The notes under the pieces are model-generated. The model had not been told where the DNA came from. It searched no databases and saw only the letters and a list, made by a program, of their open reading frames with translations. Source: Gammaproteobacteria bacterium (lineage in GTDB: Bacteria > Pseudomonadota > Gammaproteobacteria > Steroidobacterales > Steroidobacteraceae). From it: a stretch of 64,000 nucleotides of DNA. Shown here one piece after another: positions 34,278 to 42,574 of the stretch (within the stretch, counting starts at the first letter, position 1; each line of letters starts with the position of its first letter). The translations under genes were made by a program, and so were the position numbers. The stretch spans positions 1 to 64,000 of the forward strand of contig VBNH01000048.1 of the NCBI GenBank assembly GCA_005878095.1, in the 5' to 3' direction.

Positions 34278-34964
34278 TCAAAGACCAGGTCGACCTCGGC
34301 GCCATCCTCCGTGCGTAGGGTGGGGCGTCAAGCGCGCATCCAGAAATCGTTCCCAGAGCGTGCGCCAGGTGGGCCAGTCATGCCCGCCGGGCACCGTGTC
34401 GACGGCCTCGGGGGCGAGCGCGGCCGCCATCAGGCGGTGACGCGCCGCGAAGCGATCGTCGCGCCCGAGGCCGAGATGCACGCTCAGGTGAGCGGCGCCA
34501 TGGGTCCTGATGAAGCGCCACAGGTGGCGCTCGTCTTCATCGTCCGCGAGCTCGCCGGGATTCCAGCGGTGCACGCCGCCGGCACGCTCGATCTCACCGG
34601 TGATGATGTGGCTGCCGAGGTAGGGGGCGAGCACGCACACACCCGCGAGCTCCCGTGCATGTCGTGCCGCATACGACAGGGCAATGTAGCCGCCGAGTGA
34701 GATCCCGCCGACCCACACCGCGCAGCCCGCCCGCTGCGCCGGCCGGACGAGGTCCTCGTGCAGACTATCGAGCACGCCGCGATCCAGGACGTGCGGCAGC
34801 TCCGGCGCGGCGAATACGAGATCGACGGCTAAGGCCCGCGCGCGCACCGCCTCGACGAAGCCCTCGCGCACGAAGTCCTCGGGGCGCGAGTACGCCCCCG
34901 GCAGCATCACCACGCGGATGGGTGCCGTCCGGCCGATGTGGGCTGCTTGCAGGATCGTGCGCAT
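34278..34964 (-). CDS. alpha/beta hydrolase (esterase/thioesterase-like)
   Basis: This 228-residue alpha/beta hydrolase has the nucleophile elbow GGISLGGY (GxSxG), an acid in LGRDDRFA and a His in PGGHDWPTW, so the triad is complete. There is no signal peptide. In this operon it could release acyl chains from ACP or edit them, a role filled in other aryl polyene clusters by thioesterases. It lies 18 bases after the MMPL transporter gene and 17 bases before the deacetylase start. Confidence 0.75.
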   Translation of the reverse strand: MRTILQAAHIGRTAPIRVVMLPGAYSRPEDFVREGFVEAVRARALAVDLVFAAPELPHVLDRGVLDSLHEDLVRPAQRAGCAVWVGGISLGGYIALSYAARHARELAGVCVLAPYLGSHIITGEIERAGGVHRWNPGELADDEDERHLWRFIRTHGAAHLSVHLGLGRDDRFAARHRLMAAALAPEAVDTVPGGHDWPTWRTLWERFLDARLTPHPTHGGWRRGRPGL

Positions 34965-34982
34965 CCGGCGGCCAGCGCGGCA

Positions 34983-37346
34983 TCAGCCGCGCGCCGCGCC
35001 GGGGCGCAGGGCTGATCCGGCCAACATTGCCGAGAACAGCAGCGCGAGCAGCGCCCCCGGGGCCACCGTGGAGCCGAGATCCGCGAGCACCGCCACGCGC
35101 GAGACGGCCAGCACTCCGAATGCCACGACGGTGGCCAGATTCGCGACCAGGAGGGAGGCGAGCGTGCGCGGCACCGACCCGGCATGCGGTTGTGCGCGGG
35201 TGCGGTCGAAGAACAACGCGTAGTTGGAGCCGACCGCCACGATGAGGAGCAGGCCCACGACATGCAGGATGGTGAGCGGCCGCCCCGCCGCCGCCAGCAG
35301 CCCCACGACGGCGAGCACCGACAGGGCAAGCGGCAGCACCACCCGCAGCATCCGCGAGAGGCTGCGCAGTGCGATCACGAGCAGCAGCACGATGGCGGCG
35401 AATCCGGCGAGTGCCAGTCGCAGCGCTGCCGAGAGATAGCCCGAGTAGAGCCGGTCGGCTTCCCCCTTCAGATCGAGCACCGCGGCGTGCGCGGCGGGGT
35501 CGGCCGCGACCGCGGCGCGCAACTGCGCAATGGCCGCGCTCGACAGATCCCCCGAAGTCGCCGACACCGGCAGCAGTGCCGACCAGCCGCCGGACCCCTT
35601 TACCAGCAGCGCATCCAAGGCGGCGCCGAGCGATGTGCCGGCCAAGTCGGCAGGGGTCAGGGGTGGAGCCTGACGCGCTGCCTCGACGTCGTCGATGAAC
35701 GGCGCGAACACCGCGGCCCTCACCGGCAGGCCCGAGAGCGCCGTCGTCAGCCGCGCGCGCAGCTCAGGGGCGGCCGGAAGAGCGTCGCGGCGCGCGCTCT
35801 GGGTGGCGAGTGGCGGCAGGAAGCGCGCCGGGGACTCGAAGCCGCCGATCACGCCTGACTCGACGAGCGCGGCGAGCCGCTCGCTCAGGGCTTGCGCGGC
35901 CGCGAGCGCGGCTTCCCGGTCGGGGCCGGATGCGATCGCCAAATAGCGTACCTCCGGGGCGCCGGCCTCGGCACGCAGCCGCTCATCGAGCGCCTGGTCC
36001 GCGAGCGACACCGGGTTCAGCGAAGCCAGCTCGCGGCTCCAGAGCGCGCCGCGATGCGCGTACAGCGCTGTGGCGGCGAGCACCGGCACCAGCACCAGCA
36101 CTGCGCGTGCGCTTGCGGCGCGCTCGAGCACCCGCGCCACTGCCGCGCCTGCTGCCGTGAGGTCGCGGATCGAGTGCACGCGCTGCCTCCAGGCGGGCAG
36201 GACGAAGCGCGTGACGAGCGCCGCCGCGATGAGTCCGGCGATGGAATAAAGGCCGAGCTGCGCGAGGCCGGGGAAGGCCGACGGCAGCAGCGCCGCGAAT
36301 CCACAGACTGAGGTCAGGACCCCCAGGCGGATGGTGGGCCACACCAGGTGGCGAAAGTCGGCAGCAGCCTGGATGAACAGGTAGATGGAGTAGTCCACCG
36401 CCTCACCGATCAGCGTGATGCCGAACCCGAGCGTGATGCCATGCACGGCCCCGAAGCCGGCCGCGACGCAGGCGACGCCCGCGAGCGCGCCCGAGGCCAC
36501 CGGCACGAGGGTGAGAAGCAGCGCGGGCAGGGAGCGATACACCGCGAGCAGCAGCACCACGATGAGCGCGGCGCTGAGCGAGGAGAGCCGTACGACCTCG
36601 CTCTTGATGATGGCGCGCGCGGCGACCGCGAACACCGGCGGCCCGCTCATGAGGAGCCTCACCGCGCCGTCCTGGCCTTCAGGGAGCGCGGCCACCACGG
36701 CCGCAAACGCGCGCCGGATGGCTTCGCATGCCGCCTGCTGCGCATCCGTATCCGATCCCGCCGCCCGTGTCTGCACCAGCAGCAGCGCGCGCGTGCCGTC
36801 GGGCGAGCTCCACACGCCCTCGGTGGTATGCGGAGCCTGCCCGGGTCCGAGGGAGTCGATGATCCCGAGCAGCTCGCCGGTCGGATCGCGCGCGAACAAG
36901 GGCTTGACGAGGAGCCCCTCGGGCGAGGCCAGCCTGTCGAGGGAGTCGCTGATCGCTGCGCGCAGTCCCTCTGCCGTGAAGCGCTGCCGGGTGACGTCCG
37001 CGCTCAGCAGATAACGATGGCGAAACAGAAACTCCCGATCGCGCGCGAGCCGTGCGGCATCCCCGTTGTTGACGGCGACGAAGGCAGGATCGGACGCGAG
37101 TAGCCTCGCGAGCTGTGTCGACGCCCGCGCCCGCGTGCGTGCATCCGCACCCTGGAGCGCCACGATCATGAGGTGCGCCGCCGGGCCCTCGCGCAGTTGC
37201 TCGATGAGGAGGCGCTGCTGCGGGCTGGGGGTGCGCGGCAGAAACGCCGAGAGGTCTGCGACGTAGGTCGCGCGCGCGACGACCACCACACCGACGAGCA
37301 CCAGCAGCACCCAGATCAGGGTGGCGGCACCGGCCGTGCGCCTCAT
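34983..37346 (-). CDS. MMPL/RND-family lipid exporter of the aryl polyene cluster
   Basis: This 787-residue membrane protein has one N-terminal membrane segment, a large periplasmic domain (about 30-250), five to six segments, a second periplasmic domain (about 420-620) and a final membrane block. The GFGITLIGEAVDYSIYLFI segment with an acidic residue in the membrane is typical of MMPL exporters. It probably pumps the finished aryl polyene lipid out of the inner membrane. It is coupled by ATGA to the LolA-like gene upstream, and this pair recurs in aryl polyene and xanthomonadin clusters. Confidence 0.85.
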   Translation of the reverse strand: MRRTAGAATLIWVLLVLVGVVVVARATYVADLSAFLPRTPSPQQRLLIEQLREGPAAHLMIVALQGADARTRARASTQLARLLASDPAFVAVNNGDAARLARDREFLFRHRYLLSADVTRQRFTAEGLRAAISDSLDRLASPEGLLVKPLFARDPTGELLGIIDSLGPGQAPHTTEGVWSSPDGTRALLLVQTRAAGSDTDAQQAACEAIRRAFAAVVAALPEGQDGAVRLLMSGPPVFAVAARAIIKSEVVRLSSLSAALIVVLLLAVYRSLPALLLTLVPVASGALAGVACVAAGFGAVHGITLGFGITLIGEAVDYSIYLFIQAAADFRHLVWPTIRLGVLTSVCGFAALLPSAFPGLAQLGLYSIAGLIAAALVTRFVLPAWRQRVHSIRDLTAAGAAVARVLERAASARAVLVLVPVLAATALYAHRGALWSRELASLNPVSLADQALDERLRAEAGAPEVRYLAIASGPDREAALAAAQALSERLAALVESGVIGGFESPARFLPPLATQSARRDALPAAPELRARLTTALSGLPVRAAVFAPFIDDVEAARQAPPLTPADLAGTSLGAALDALLVKGSGGWSALLPVSATSGDLSSAAIAQLRAAVAADPAAHAAVLDLKGEADRLYSGYLSAALRLALAGFAAIVLLLVIALRSLSRMLRVVLPLALSVLAVVGLLAAAGRPLTILHVVGLLLIVAVGSNYALFFDRTRAQPHAGSVPRTLASLLVANLATVVAFGVLAVSRVAVLADLGSTVAPGALLALLFSAMLAGSALRPGAARG

Positions 37347-37975
37347 GGCGGGATTTCGGGACCGATGGTGAGGACGGAGCGGTCGCCGTCGTTCTGTCGA
37401 ATCTCTACCGTGCGGATCGCCTCTCGAGCGCCTTCGATGCGGATGTCCTTCACGGCGCGCGCGAGGGTCGAGTCCGCGGGCGTGAGCCGCAGCGTCCAGT
37501 GAGCGAGATCCCCCGTGAACCGGACGCGAAAGAGGCGCTCGAGGGCGGCGCGATCGCCTGCAAGCGTGGCGCGGATGCTCTCGACGAACGGTGCGACCTG
37601 CGGGTACTCGCGCAGCGGGAGAGTGGTGGTGCGAGAGCCGCGGCGCGCGGTGAGGACGCCGTGATCGAGGACGAGCGTCTCGACCCTGGGGGCGAGGGTG
37701 CGCTCTTCGAGGTGATCCGGCGCCTCGTACACGAGCTCGCCCGAGGACTCGAGCGGACGCTCGAGCATCGCGATCTGGTGGACTTCCTCGAACCTGACGT
37801 GTCCGTGGCGGCGCGTGGCGAGGAGCCGCATGAGCTCATCGAATGCGGCCGGCTGGTCGGATTGAGCGTTGCAGGCGGGCGGCGCGCGAGGAGCTGCGGG
37901 GGCCGTGGAAGCGTATGCGCACACCCACGCCAGTGCGAGCGCCGTATGGGGCGCGTGGATCTCACGGGTGGTCAC
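37343..37975 (-). CDS. LolA-like outer membrane lipid carrier protein
   Basis: This 210-residue protein begins with a signal-like stretch (HTALALAWVCAYASTAPAAPRA) and then a LolA-type fold with FDELMRLLATRRHGHVRFEE and FEEVHQIAMLERPLESSGELVYEAP. Such proteins carry lipid-linked cargo across the periplasm. In aryl polyene clusters a LolA homologue accompanies the MMPL exporter, and here they overlap by ATGA. The start is GTG in a GTGA overlap with the fused acyltransferase gene. Confidence 0.8.
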   Translation of the reverse strand: MTTREIHAPHTALALAWVCAYASTAPAAPRAPPACNAQSDQPAAFDELMRLLATRRHGHVRFEEVHQIAMLERPLESSGELVYEAPDHLEERTLAPRVETLVLDHGVLTARRGSRTTTLPLREYPQVAPFVESIRATLAGDRAALERLFRVRFTGDLAHWTLRLTPADSTLARAVKDIRIEGAREAIRTVEIRQNDGDRSVLTIGPEIPP

Positions 37976-39264
37976 GGGGGCGACCCTATCACGCCTCGCG
38001 CGGAGGCGGTCGCGCCGACATCGCCCCCGTGCCAGAAGTCGTAGAAGTTGAACCAGTTGTAGGGATCGCTGCGGCAGTACGCCTCCAGCAGGGCGACGTA
38101 GCGCGCGACCGCATCACGCACCGCCGCCTCGCGGCCGGCGGGGTCGGGCCGTGAGAAATCGGCGATCTGCCGGAACACCACGTGGTAGTGATTGCCGCCG
38201 CGGTAGAGGCCCGTCATGAAAATCACCGGGCGCCTCAAGGCCGCCGCGGCGCGCATGGGACCCGAGGGAAACAGCGCCGCATGTCCGAGGAAGCTCACGA
38301 GCTGCGCGGGCGCATCCGCCATGGTGCGGTCGGCGAGCATGCCGACGAACTTGCCCGCATCCAGACAGTCGCGGATTCGCAGCATCGCCCCGAGCTGCCC
38401 GAGCGCGATGATCTCCGGCGCGCTCACCCGGTTGCCGGCTCTGAAGAAGGCGGCGACCCGGCTGGCGTTGCGCTGGTACATCGCCATCACCACGCGCAGA
38501 CCCGGCTGGCGCCGGCCCACCGCGCCCATGATCTCGAAGCTCCCCAGGTGCGCGCCGAGCAGAAACGCCCCGCTGCCGCGCGCGGCCGTGGCGCGCATCA
38601 GTTCCTCACCCTCGATCGAGATCGCGAACAGGCCGTAGCGCTCGTGCATCAGATAGAGGCGATCGAGAATGGTCGAGGCAAAGGCAAACACCTGCCGGTA
38701 GCGATCGAGGGCGCCGGGCTCGCGCCCGAGCGCCCGGCGCAGGTACTCGCGCGCGCTGCGGCGCGCGCCGGGCGCGAACGCGAAGAAGTAGGCCGCGATG
38801 AGATGCAGGAGGCGGCGCGCCACGGGGCGGCCGAGCCGCAGTGACAGCAAGATCATGATCCGCAGCAGGGTCGCGCTGCCGCGCTCGGGTGCGTCCGCCC
38901 ATTGCGCGGCGCTCGCCCGCGGGCGGGCGCGGACGGCAGCGCCCCGGGCGTCGTGCGACTCGGTGGGCGCGATCACGGGCACGAGCACCCCGTGCGCGAC
39001 CGCTTGTCCGGCGCTCGCGATGCGGAAAGCGATCGAGCCGTTCGGCAGCGGTTCGTGCTCGAGCGTCAGCGTTTCTCCCGGGCGCACCGGCTTCACGAAC
39101 TTCGCCGCGCCGATGCGCCAGAGCATGCCGGTGGACGCCCGCTCCTGCTCCACCGCGCGCAGCATCTCATCGAGCAGCAGCACGCCGGGCAGAATCGGCG
39201 CGCCGGGAAAGTGTCCGGCGAGCGCCGGGTGCTCCGCGCCGATGGTGACGGTGACGGCGCTCAC
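37972..39264 (-). CDS. fusion of hotdog dehydratase and LpxL-type acyltransferase
   Basis: This 430-residue protein joins two domains usually encoded separately in aryl polyene clusters. Residues about 1-105 are a FabZ/ApeI-like hotdog domain with GHFPGAPILPGVLLLDEML. After a linker (about 105-135), the rest is a lipid A lauroyl-acyltransferase-like (LpxL family) membrane enzyme with the catalytic HxxxxE motif in GAHLGSFEIMG and the typical ADRTM and FPSGP segments. The dehydratase would help form the polyene and the acyltransferase would pass it to a lipid carrier. A fusion would bring chain completion and transfer together. The frame is continuous, with no sign of a frameshift. Confidence 0.85.
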   Translation of the reverse strand: MSAVTVTIGAEHPALAGHFPGAPILPGVLLLDEMLRAVEQERASTGMLWRIGAAKFVKPVRPGETLTLEHEPLPNGSIAFRIASAGQAVAHGVLVPVIAPTESHDARGAAVRARPRASAAQWADAPERGSATLLRIMILLSLRLGRPVARRLLHLIAAYFFAFAPGARRSAREYLRRALGREPGALDRYRQVFAFASTILDRLYLMHERYGLFAISIEGEELMRATAARGSGAFLLGAHLGSFEIMGAVGRRQPGLRVVMAMYQRNASRVAAFFRAGNRVSAPEIIALGQLGAMLRIRDCLDAGKFVGMLADRTMADAPAQLVSFLGHAALFPSGPMRAAAALRRPVIFMTGLYRGGNHYHVVFRQIADFSRPDPAGREAAVRDAVARYVALLEAYCRSDPYNWFNFYDFWHGGDVGATASARGVIGSPP

Positions 39265-40553
39265 GGGAGCCCTCCCGACTGCAGGTGCGCCGCCGCCAGA
39301 GACCGCAGCGCCTCCTGCGGGAGCTTGCCGGTGCTGGTGCGCGGCAGACGCTCCACCAACAGCAGCGGGCGCGGCAGGAAGGCCGGATCGATCCGCCGGC
39401 GCAGCTCCTGCACCACCCGGGCCGCGTCCAGCTGCGGGGCGACCACGCAGGCGGCCACGCGGGCGACGCCGGCGTGCGAAGCACGCGAGTCACCGAAGTG
39501 GAAGAAGGCGCCGTCGAGGACGCCGGGGATGGAATTCAGCTGGTGGTTCAGATACGCGAGCGAGCTGCGCTTGCCGGCTATGTTGACCAGATCCGCCACC
39601 CGCCCGTGCAGCAGGAAGGTCTCCTCGCCCGTCATCTCCAGCACGTCGCACATGCGCGTCGGCTGCTCGATGTGACCGCCCTGCGCCCAGGTCTCCCCGT
39701 CCCTCACCGACAGCGTGACGCCGGGCCACAGCCGCCACTCGGGGGTGTGCGTCGGACGGCGGGCACTGATCTGGCCGGTCTCGGTCGAGCCGTAGATCTC
39801 CAGCAGCCGGGTGTTGAAACGCTGCTCCACCTCGGCGGCGAGCTGTGCGGTGAGAGGCGCGGTGGACGATACGATCAGATCCGCCGGGGGCAGCGCAGTC
39901 CCGGACTCCAGCAGCGCGCGCAGGTGAATCGGGGTCGAGATGAGAATCCGTGGGCGCGGCACGGCGGCCAGCACGCCGGCGATATCGGCCGGGTAGAAGG
40001 GACGCTCGGCGCACAGCGCGTGCCCGCAGGCGAGTGCCAGGAGCACGCTCGATTCAAGGCCGTACATATGCTGCGGCGGCACCGTGGCGACGATGGTGCA
40101 CGAGCTGCTGCCGGACAGTCCCAGCCGATTGGCCTCCTCGCGCACGCAGGCGAGCAACCGGCCCCAGGTCTTGCGGTGCGGGACCGGCGTGCCCGTGGAG
40201 CCGGAGGTGAACACGCAGGCGGCGAGCTGCGCGGTGTCGATCGCGGGCACCGGCGCGGGGTTCGCGGTCAGCGCGGCGCCGCCGCCGGGGAACGGGACGC
40301 GCGGCAGGTCGATGTCGCAATCGACTGCGTCGGTGAGGCAGACCACATCCGGGGCGAAGGCAGTGAGCTGGCGGATGACTTCGGGGGTGTGCGTCGAGGG
40401 CAGCAGGCTCACCTTGCCCGACACGAGGCTCGCGGCGAGACCCACCGTGAACTGATAGCGGTCCGCGCACGCGTTGAGCACGTGACCGCCGCCGCCCAGG
40501 ACCTGTGCCACCCGGGTGAGGTCGGCGAGGAACTGCGTTGCGAGAATCGGCAC
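39261..40553 (-). CDS. AMP-dependent acyl-ACP ligase of the aryl polyene cluster (ApeH/XanA2-like)
   Basis: This adenylate-forming enzyme activates the aromatic starter acid and loads it on ACP. Motifs are FTSGSTGTPVPHRKTWG (P-loop), EIYGSTETGQ (adenine site), a VNIAGKR hinge and a C-terminal PRTSTGKLPQ with the catalytic Lys. As called from GTG it has 430 residues, but the in-frame sequence upstream (PLIAHTSADAVIAYRGG) looks like the true N-terminus of the family. No ATG, GTG or TTG precedes it after the ACP stop; CTG codons at 40,607 and 40,601 are the only plausible starts. The gene follows the ACP gene and overlaps the fusion gene downstream. Confidence 0.85.
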   Translation of the reverse strand: MPILATQFLADLTRVAQVLGGGGHVLNACADRYQFTVGLAASLVSGKVSLLPSTHTPEVIRQLTAFAPDVVCLTDAVDCDIDLPRVPFPGGGAALTANPAPVPAIDTAQLAACVFTSGSTGTPVPHRKTWGRLLACVREEANRLGLSGSSSCTIVATVPPQHMYGLESSVLLALACGHALCAERPFYPADIAGVLAAVPRPRILISTPIHLRALLESGTALPPADLIVSSTAPLTAQLAAEVEQRFNTRLLEIYGSTETGQISARRPTHTPEWRLWPGVTLSVRDGETWAQGGHIEQPTRMCDVLEMTGEETFLLHGRVADLVNIAGKRSSLAYLNHQLNSIPGVLDGAFFHFGDSRASHAGVARVAACVVAPQLDAARVVQELRRRIDPAFLPRPLLLVERLPRTSTGKLPQEALRSLAAAHLQSGGLP

Positions 40554-40618
40554 CCCGCCGCGGTAGGCGATGACCGCGTCGGCGGAGGTGTGCGCTATCA
40601 GCGGCAGGGGTGCGATAT

Positions 40619-40924
40619 CTACTTGGTCCTGTGCGCGGCGATGTAGTCGGCGAGCTGGCGCAGCGAGCCGAAGATGCGCTCGTTCTCCTCGCTGTCGGCG
40701 CGCAGCTGCACGCCGTACTGCTTGGATACGACCAGCGCTATTTCCAGGATGTCGATCGAGTCCAGACCCAGGCCCTCACCGTACAGGGGCGCGTCCGGAT
40801 CGATGTCGGCGGGCGCCACGTCCAGGTTCAGGGCCGCGACGATGAGGCCGGCGACTTCGCGCACGAGTGTGGTGGCGCTGGCCGGGGCGGCGGGCTGCCG
40901 GAGGGGCGACACTTTCTCGGACAT
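40619..40924 (-). CDS. acyl carrier protein of the aryl polyene cluster
   Basis: This 101-residue carrier protein has the phosphopantetheine site LDSIDILE with Ser56 and the acidic helices of an ACP. It would carry the aryl starter and growing polyene. The ATG was chosen with AAGG about six bases upstream. The N-terminal 20 residues are Pro/Ala-rich. Many aryl polyene clusters have two ACPs; only this one is seen here. Confidence 0.9.
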   Translation of the reverse strand: MSEKVSPLRQPAAPASATTLVREVAGLIVAALNLDVAPADIDPDAPLYGEGLGLDSIDILEIALVVSKQYGVQLRADSEENERIFGSLRQLADYIAAHRTK

Positions 40925-40962
40925 TGAGACCTTAGAGGAGCCTGGGCGTTGACAGGCGCGCA

Positions 40963-41715
40963 TTATACAAGGCGCCGCGCGATGAGGAGCGGCAGGCGGA
41001 GCAGGAAGGCGGGAACGAGCCGCAGGTACATGGATGTCAGCAGCACGTTGTCGCGCCAGTAGTTAAAGTGTGAGACGCCACCCTCCTCGGCGGTGAAGTA
41101 GCGCACCGGGGCGGGCAGGTTGACGGCGGGAACGCCGCGCCAGCTCAGGCGCACCACCGCCTCGGGATCGAAATCGAAGCGCCGCATCCAGCGGCTGGTG
41201 CGCATCGAGGCGAGGAGCGGCGCGATGGGATAGACACGAAAGCCGAACAGCGTGTCGTGGATTCCGGCCCACAGCGTCTCGAGATTCGTGCACCAGTTGG
41301 CGATCCTGTGTCCGCGCAGGCGGACGCGCGGCGCGCTGGCATCGAATACCGGCTCGCCGAGAATCATGGCCTCGGGCGCCGCGATGGAGGCGGCCATGAA
41401 GGCGCCGATGCACTGCGCCGGGTGCTGGCCGTCGCAATCCATGGCGAGCGCGTGGGTGAAGCCGGCGCGCTGTGCCTCGATGAGCCCCTCGAGCAGCGCC
41501 GCCCCTTTGCCGCCGTTTCTGGCGCGCACCAACACGCGCAGCTGCGGATCGCCGCGCGCGAGCTGCGCGAATGCTTCGCCCGAGCCGTCCGTGCTGCCAT
41601 CCACGATCACCCACACCGGAGCCCAGTGCGCCCGCGCGGCGCGCACCGTCCCGACACCCCTGCGGCCCGGGTTGTAGCTCGGGATCAATACGAGGTGGGT
41701 GTTGGAGGGGGTCAA
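40963..41715 (-). CDS. family 2 glycosyltransferase (dolichyl-phosphate mannosyltransferase-like)
   Basis: This 250-residue GT-A enzyme has IPSYNPG, the DGSTDGS nucleotide-binding loop, the metal site MDCDGQHP and a C-terminal pair of hydrophobic helices near LLTSMYLRLVPAFLLRLP. Similar enzymes in xanthomonadin and aryl polyene clusters are thought to glycosylate the lipid or head group. The start is TTG in a TTGA overlap with the MipA-like gene; the longer open frame upstream is that gene in another phase. Its end is 38 bases before the ACP start. Confidence 0.85.
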   Translation of the reverse strand: MTPSNTHLVLIPSYNPGRRGVGTVRAARAHWAPVWVIVDGSTDGSGEAFAQLARGDPQLRVLVRARNGGKGAALLEGLIEAQRAGFTHALAMDCDGQHPAQCIGAFMAASIAAPEAMILGEPVFDASAPRVRLRGHRIANWCTNLETLWAGIHDTLFGFRVYPIAPLLASMRTSRWMRRFDFDPEAVVRLSWRGVPAVNLPAPVRYFTAEEGGVSHFNYWRDNVLLTSMYLRLVPAFLLRLPLLIARRLV

Positions 41716-42554
41716 TCTTCGCTGTCCACGAGCCGTGAAGAGCGCCGGATGATCCAGGCAATCCCGAAGCCACCCGACCAGTAGCTGTCGCGACTGATGA
41801 GCGGGCTGTCGGCAAAGCTCGCGCCGCCGAGCGTGTCGTGGCGCAGGTACGCGCCCAGCCAGCAGGCGGGGTAACGGCGCGTCAGCGCGGCGATGAACTG
41901 GGTGCCCGCGTAGCCACCGTGCGCCCGAAACGCCGGCCGCTCGGCCGTCGCGTACCGTGGCGCGACGCCGTAGAAGTAATTGTCGTAGCGGCGATTGGCG
42001 AACAGCGGGCCGGCGAGCAGTCCCAGCTTCCAGCCATCCGGTCCGCGCCGCTGTGCGAGGTCGAGATTGAGGTGCGGTGCGAGGAACAGGCCGATCATGC
42101 TTGGTGCGGCCTCGACCGTGAACGCGGCGCGCGCCGGCATGCGCAGGTCGAGCCTGAGAAGCGCAGCGGCGCTCTTCCACAGGTGCACATCGAGGGACGG
42201 CCCGATCTCGAGCGTCGGGCGCAGGTCCGGCATGCCGTGCCTTGATGAGTCGCTGCGCACCGGGGTGGTGCCGTTGACACTCAGGTTGAGCTCGATCCGG
42301 TCCTGGTCGAGGAGCCTGCCCCGCAGGCCGCGCTGATCGGATCTGAGGAACTTTCCGCGGTACACCAGATAGGGCACCGGCACCGGGTACACGTGCACCG
42401 AATCGGCGCCGCGGTAATCGTTGAATACCAGCGCGCCGGCTCCGAGGCCGAATTCCCACAGCGGTCTCGGCTCGGCGCGCACCGCAGCGCAGGCCGCCGC
42501 GGCCAGCGCCGCAGCCGTCAGCAGCACAAGCGACGGAAGCTTCGGGGTGTACAT
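41712..42554 (-). CDS. MipA/OmpV family outer membrane protein
   Basis: This 280-residue protein has a signal peptide (LPSLVLLTAAALAAAACAAVRA) and a beta-barrel pattern. The FNDYRGADSVHVYPVPVPYLVYRGKF region is the signature of MipA/OmpV proteins, and the C-terminal WSGGFGIAWIIRR gives the last strands. MipA-type proteins scaffold envelope enzymes or act as pores. It lies between chorismatase and glycosyltransferase genes in the pigment operon, where it may help place the polyene in the outer membrane. The ATG at 42,554 gives the signal peptide directly. Confidence 0.82.
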   Translation of the reverse strand: MYTPKLPSLVLLTAAALAAAACAAVRAEPRPLWEFGLGAGALVFNDYRGADSVHVYPVPVPYLVYRGKFLRSDQRGLRGRLLDQDRIELNLSVNGTTPVRSDSSRHGMPDLRPTLEIGPSLDVHLWKSAAALLRLDLRMPARAAFTVEAAPSMIGLFLAPHLNLDLAQRRGPDGWKLGLLAGPLFANRRYDNYFYGVAPRYATAERPAFRAHGGYAGTQFIAALTRRYPACWLGAYLRHDTLGGASFADSPLISRDSYWSGGFGIAWIIRRSSRLVDSED

Positions 42555-42574
42555 GTCAGACGCGGCGCGCACCT

